A stretch of DNA of 13,814 bases from an uncultured Nitrososphaerales archaeon (lineage in GTDB: Archaea > Thermoproteota > Nitrososphaeria > Nitrososphaerales > JAAOZN01), in contig CALJAQ010000150.1 in NCBI GenBank assembly GCA_938029515.1, positions 1-13,814 of the forward strand, written 5' to 3'. The notes beneath the pieces were generated by a model. It made no database searches. It had not been told where the DNA came from and saw only the letters and a list, made by a program, of their open reading frames with translations. Positions 13,242 through 13,814 of this stretch are shown in pieces (the stretch's first letter is position 1; each line of letters opens with the position of its first letter). Position numbers and translations under genes: made by a program.

Positions 13242-13814
13242 GTGGGTAGTGAGGAGCCACGCATAGGTGTGTTTATCTGCCACTGTGGCGGCAACATATC
13301 TGACGTTGTGGATGTTGAGAAGCTTCGTGAAGCAGCTTCTAAAATGCCTGGTGTGGTTGTGGCTGAGACCAATAGGTATATGTGTAGCAAGACTGGTCTA
13401 GATCTTATAAAAGATTCTATAAGGAGGCATCGGCTCAATAGGGTTGTTGAAGCCTCATGCACACCTAGGATGCATCTAAACACCTTCAGGAAAGCTGTAG
13501 TCGATGCTGGGTTGAACCCCTACTTACTTGACATGGTTAACATAAGAGAGCACTGTAGCTGGGTCCACGTGGAGAAGGGTAGCGCTACAGAGAAAGCTAT
13601 AGCGATAGTTAGAGGCTCTGTGATGAGGGCTCATCATCTTGAGCCTCTTCAACCAGAGTATAGGCCTGTAGAGCGGTCTGTTATGGTGGTGGGTGGTGGT
13701 GTAAGCGGCATCTTCGCGTCTCTTGAGCTCGCTAATAAAGGCTACCAAGTCTACCTTGTCGAGAAGAAGCCTAGCATAGGTGGGAGGATGATGCAGCTCA
13801 GCAAGACCTTCCCC
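13242..13814 (+). CDS. hdrA: Heterodisulfide reductase subunit A, N-terminal part (runs off the window)
   Basis: The first 191 codons of HdrA, the FAD-containing, flavin-bifurcating subunit of cytosolic heterodisulfide reductase and related complexes. Visible order: FICHCGGNI with Cys13 and Cys15, MCSKTG (Cys48), ASCTPRMH (Cys73) and NIREHCSWVH (Cys105), the N-terminal cluster-binding domain. The FAD-binding VVGGGVSGIFASLELA (GGGVSG, 151-156) and VEKKPSIGGRM follow. The start is GTG 13242, set by GAGGTGA. Whether it belongs to a methanogen-type HdrABC, an Hdr-like sulfur system or an electron-bifurcating complex cannot be told from this part; the MtrA-like gene in the window shows that other methanogenesis-related folds occur in the organism. 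Confidence 0.93.
   Translation, partial: MGSEEPRIGVFICHCGGNISDVVDVEKLREAASKMPGVVVAETNRYMCSKTGLDLIKDSIRRHRLNRVVEASCTPRMHLNTFRKAVVDAGLNPYLLDMVNIREHCSWVHVEKGSATEKAIAIVRGSVMRAHHLEPLQPEYRPVERSVMVVGGGVSGIFASLELANKGYQVYLVEKKPSIGGRMMQLSKTFP

Overview
The window reads as chromosomal DNA of an archaeon. The evidence is ribosomal protein L21e followed by RNA polymerase subunit Rpo4, a tRNA-Arg with archaeal-type promoters nearby, TATA boxes about 25 bases upstream of starts, frequent GTG/TTG starts, and GAGGTGA-type ribosome binding sites. An MtrA-like corrinoid protein and an HdrA start point to a lineage with methanogen-related C1/redox proteins. A TACK-type lineage (Bathyarchaeia or a relative of the Caldarchaeales) is a guess; the sequence alone does not settle it.

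Layout. (1) 1-897: the 3' part of mtnA (methionine salvage), then tRNA-Arg(TCG) with an encoded CCA. (2) 898-1880: about 1 kb without an intact gene. It starts with a second copy of the tRNA T-arm and holds a frame interrupted by three stops, an inverted repeat and short direct repeats, so it looks like the worn-down remains of something once inserted at the tRNA. (3) 1933-4869: a compact block encoding a thioredoxin-like CPRC protein, a DUF169 protein, an ArsP/YraQ-type permease and a soluble MtrA-like corrinoid protein. The last three form a tight operon whose TATA box lies at the centre of a 28-base dyad. (4) 4870-5885: no intact gene; the right part is a clearly decayed DDE transposase. 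(5) 5942-11753: branched-chain amino acid genes, namely ilvD, two overlapping TenA-family genes, a citramalate synthase-type gene (cimA) and ilvC. (6) 11804-12425: rpl21e and rpo4, translationally coupled. (7) 12426-13241: about 800 bases with hairpins, a dyad-flanked promoter-like site and a 20-codon mini-ORF. (8) 13242-13814: the 5' end of hdrA, running off the window.

How the genes fit together. CimA makes citramalate from pyruvate and acetyl-CoA, feeding 2-oxobutyrate to isoleucine synthesis; IlvC and IlvD are the shared isomeroreductase and dehydratase steps for isoleucine and valine. The TenA pair inside this block may serve thiamine salvage, since acetolactate synthase needs thiamine diphosphate; one of the two has lost the catalytic Cys and Asp.

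The most unusual parts are the thioredoxin/DUF169/permease/MtrA block, which may be an undescribed methyl- or metalloid-handling system; the cimA-type gene, which lacks any ATG/GTG/TTG start and fits an AUC start; and the active plus degenerate TenA pair. All functional statements come from reading motifs by eye; no database search was possible.
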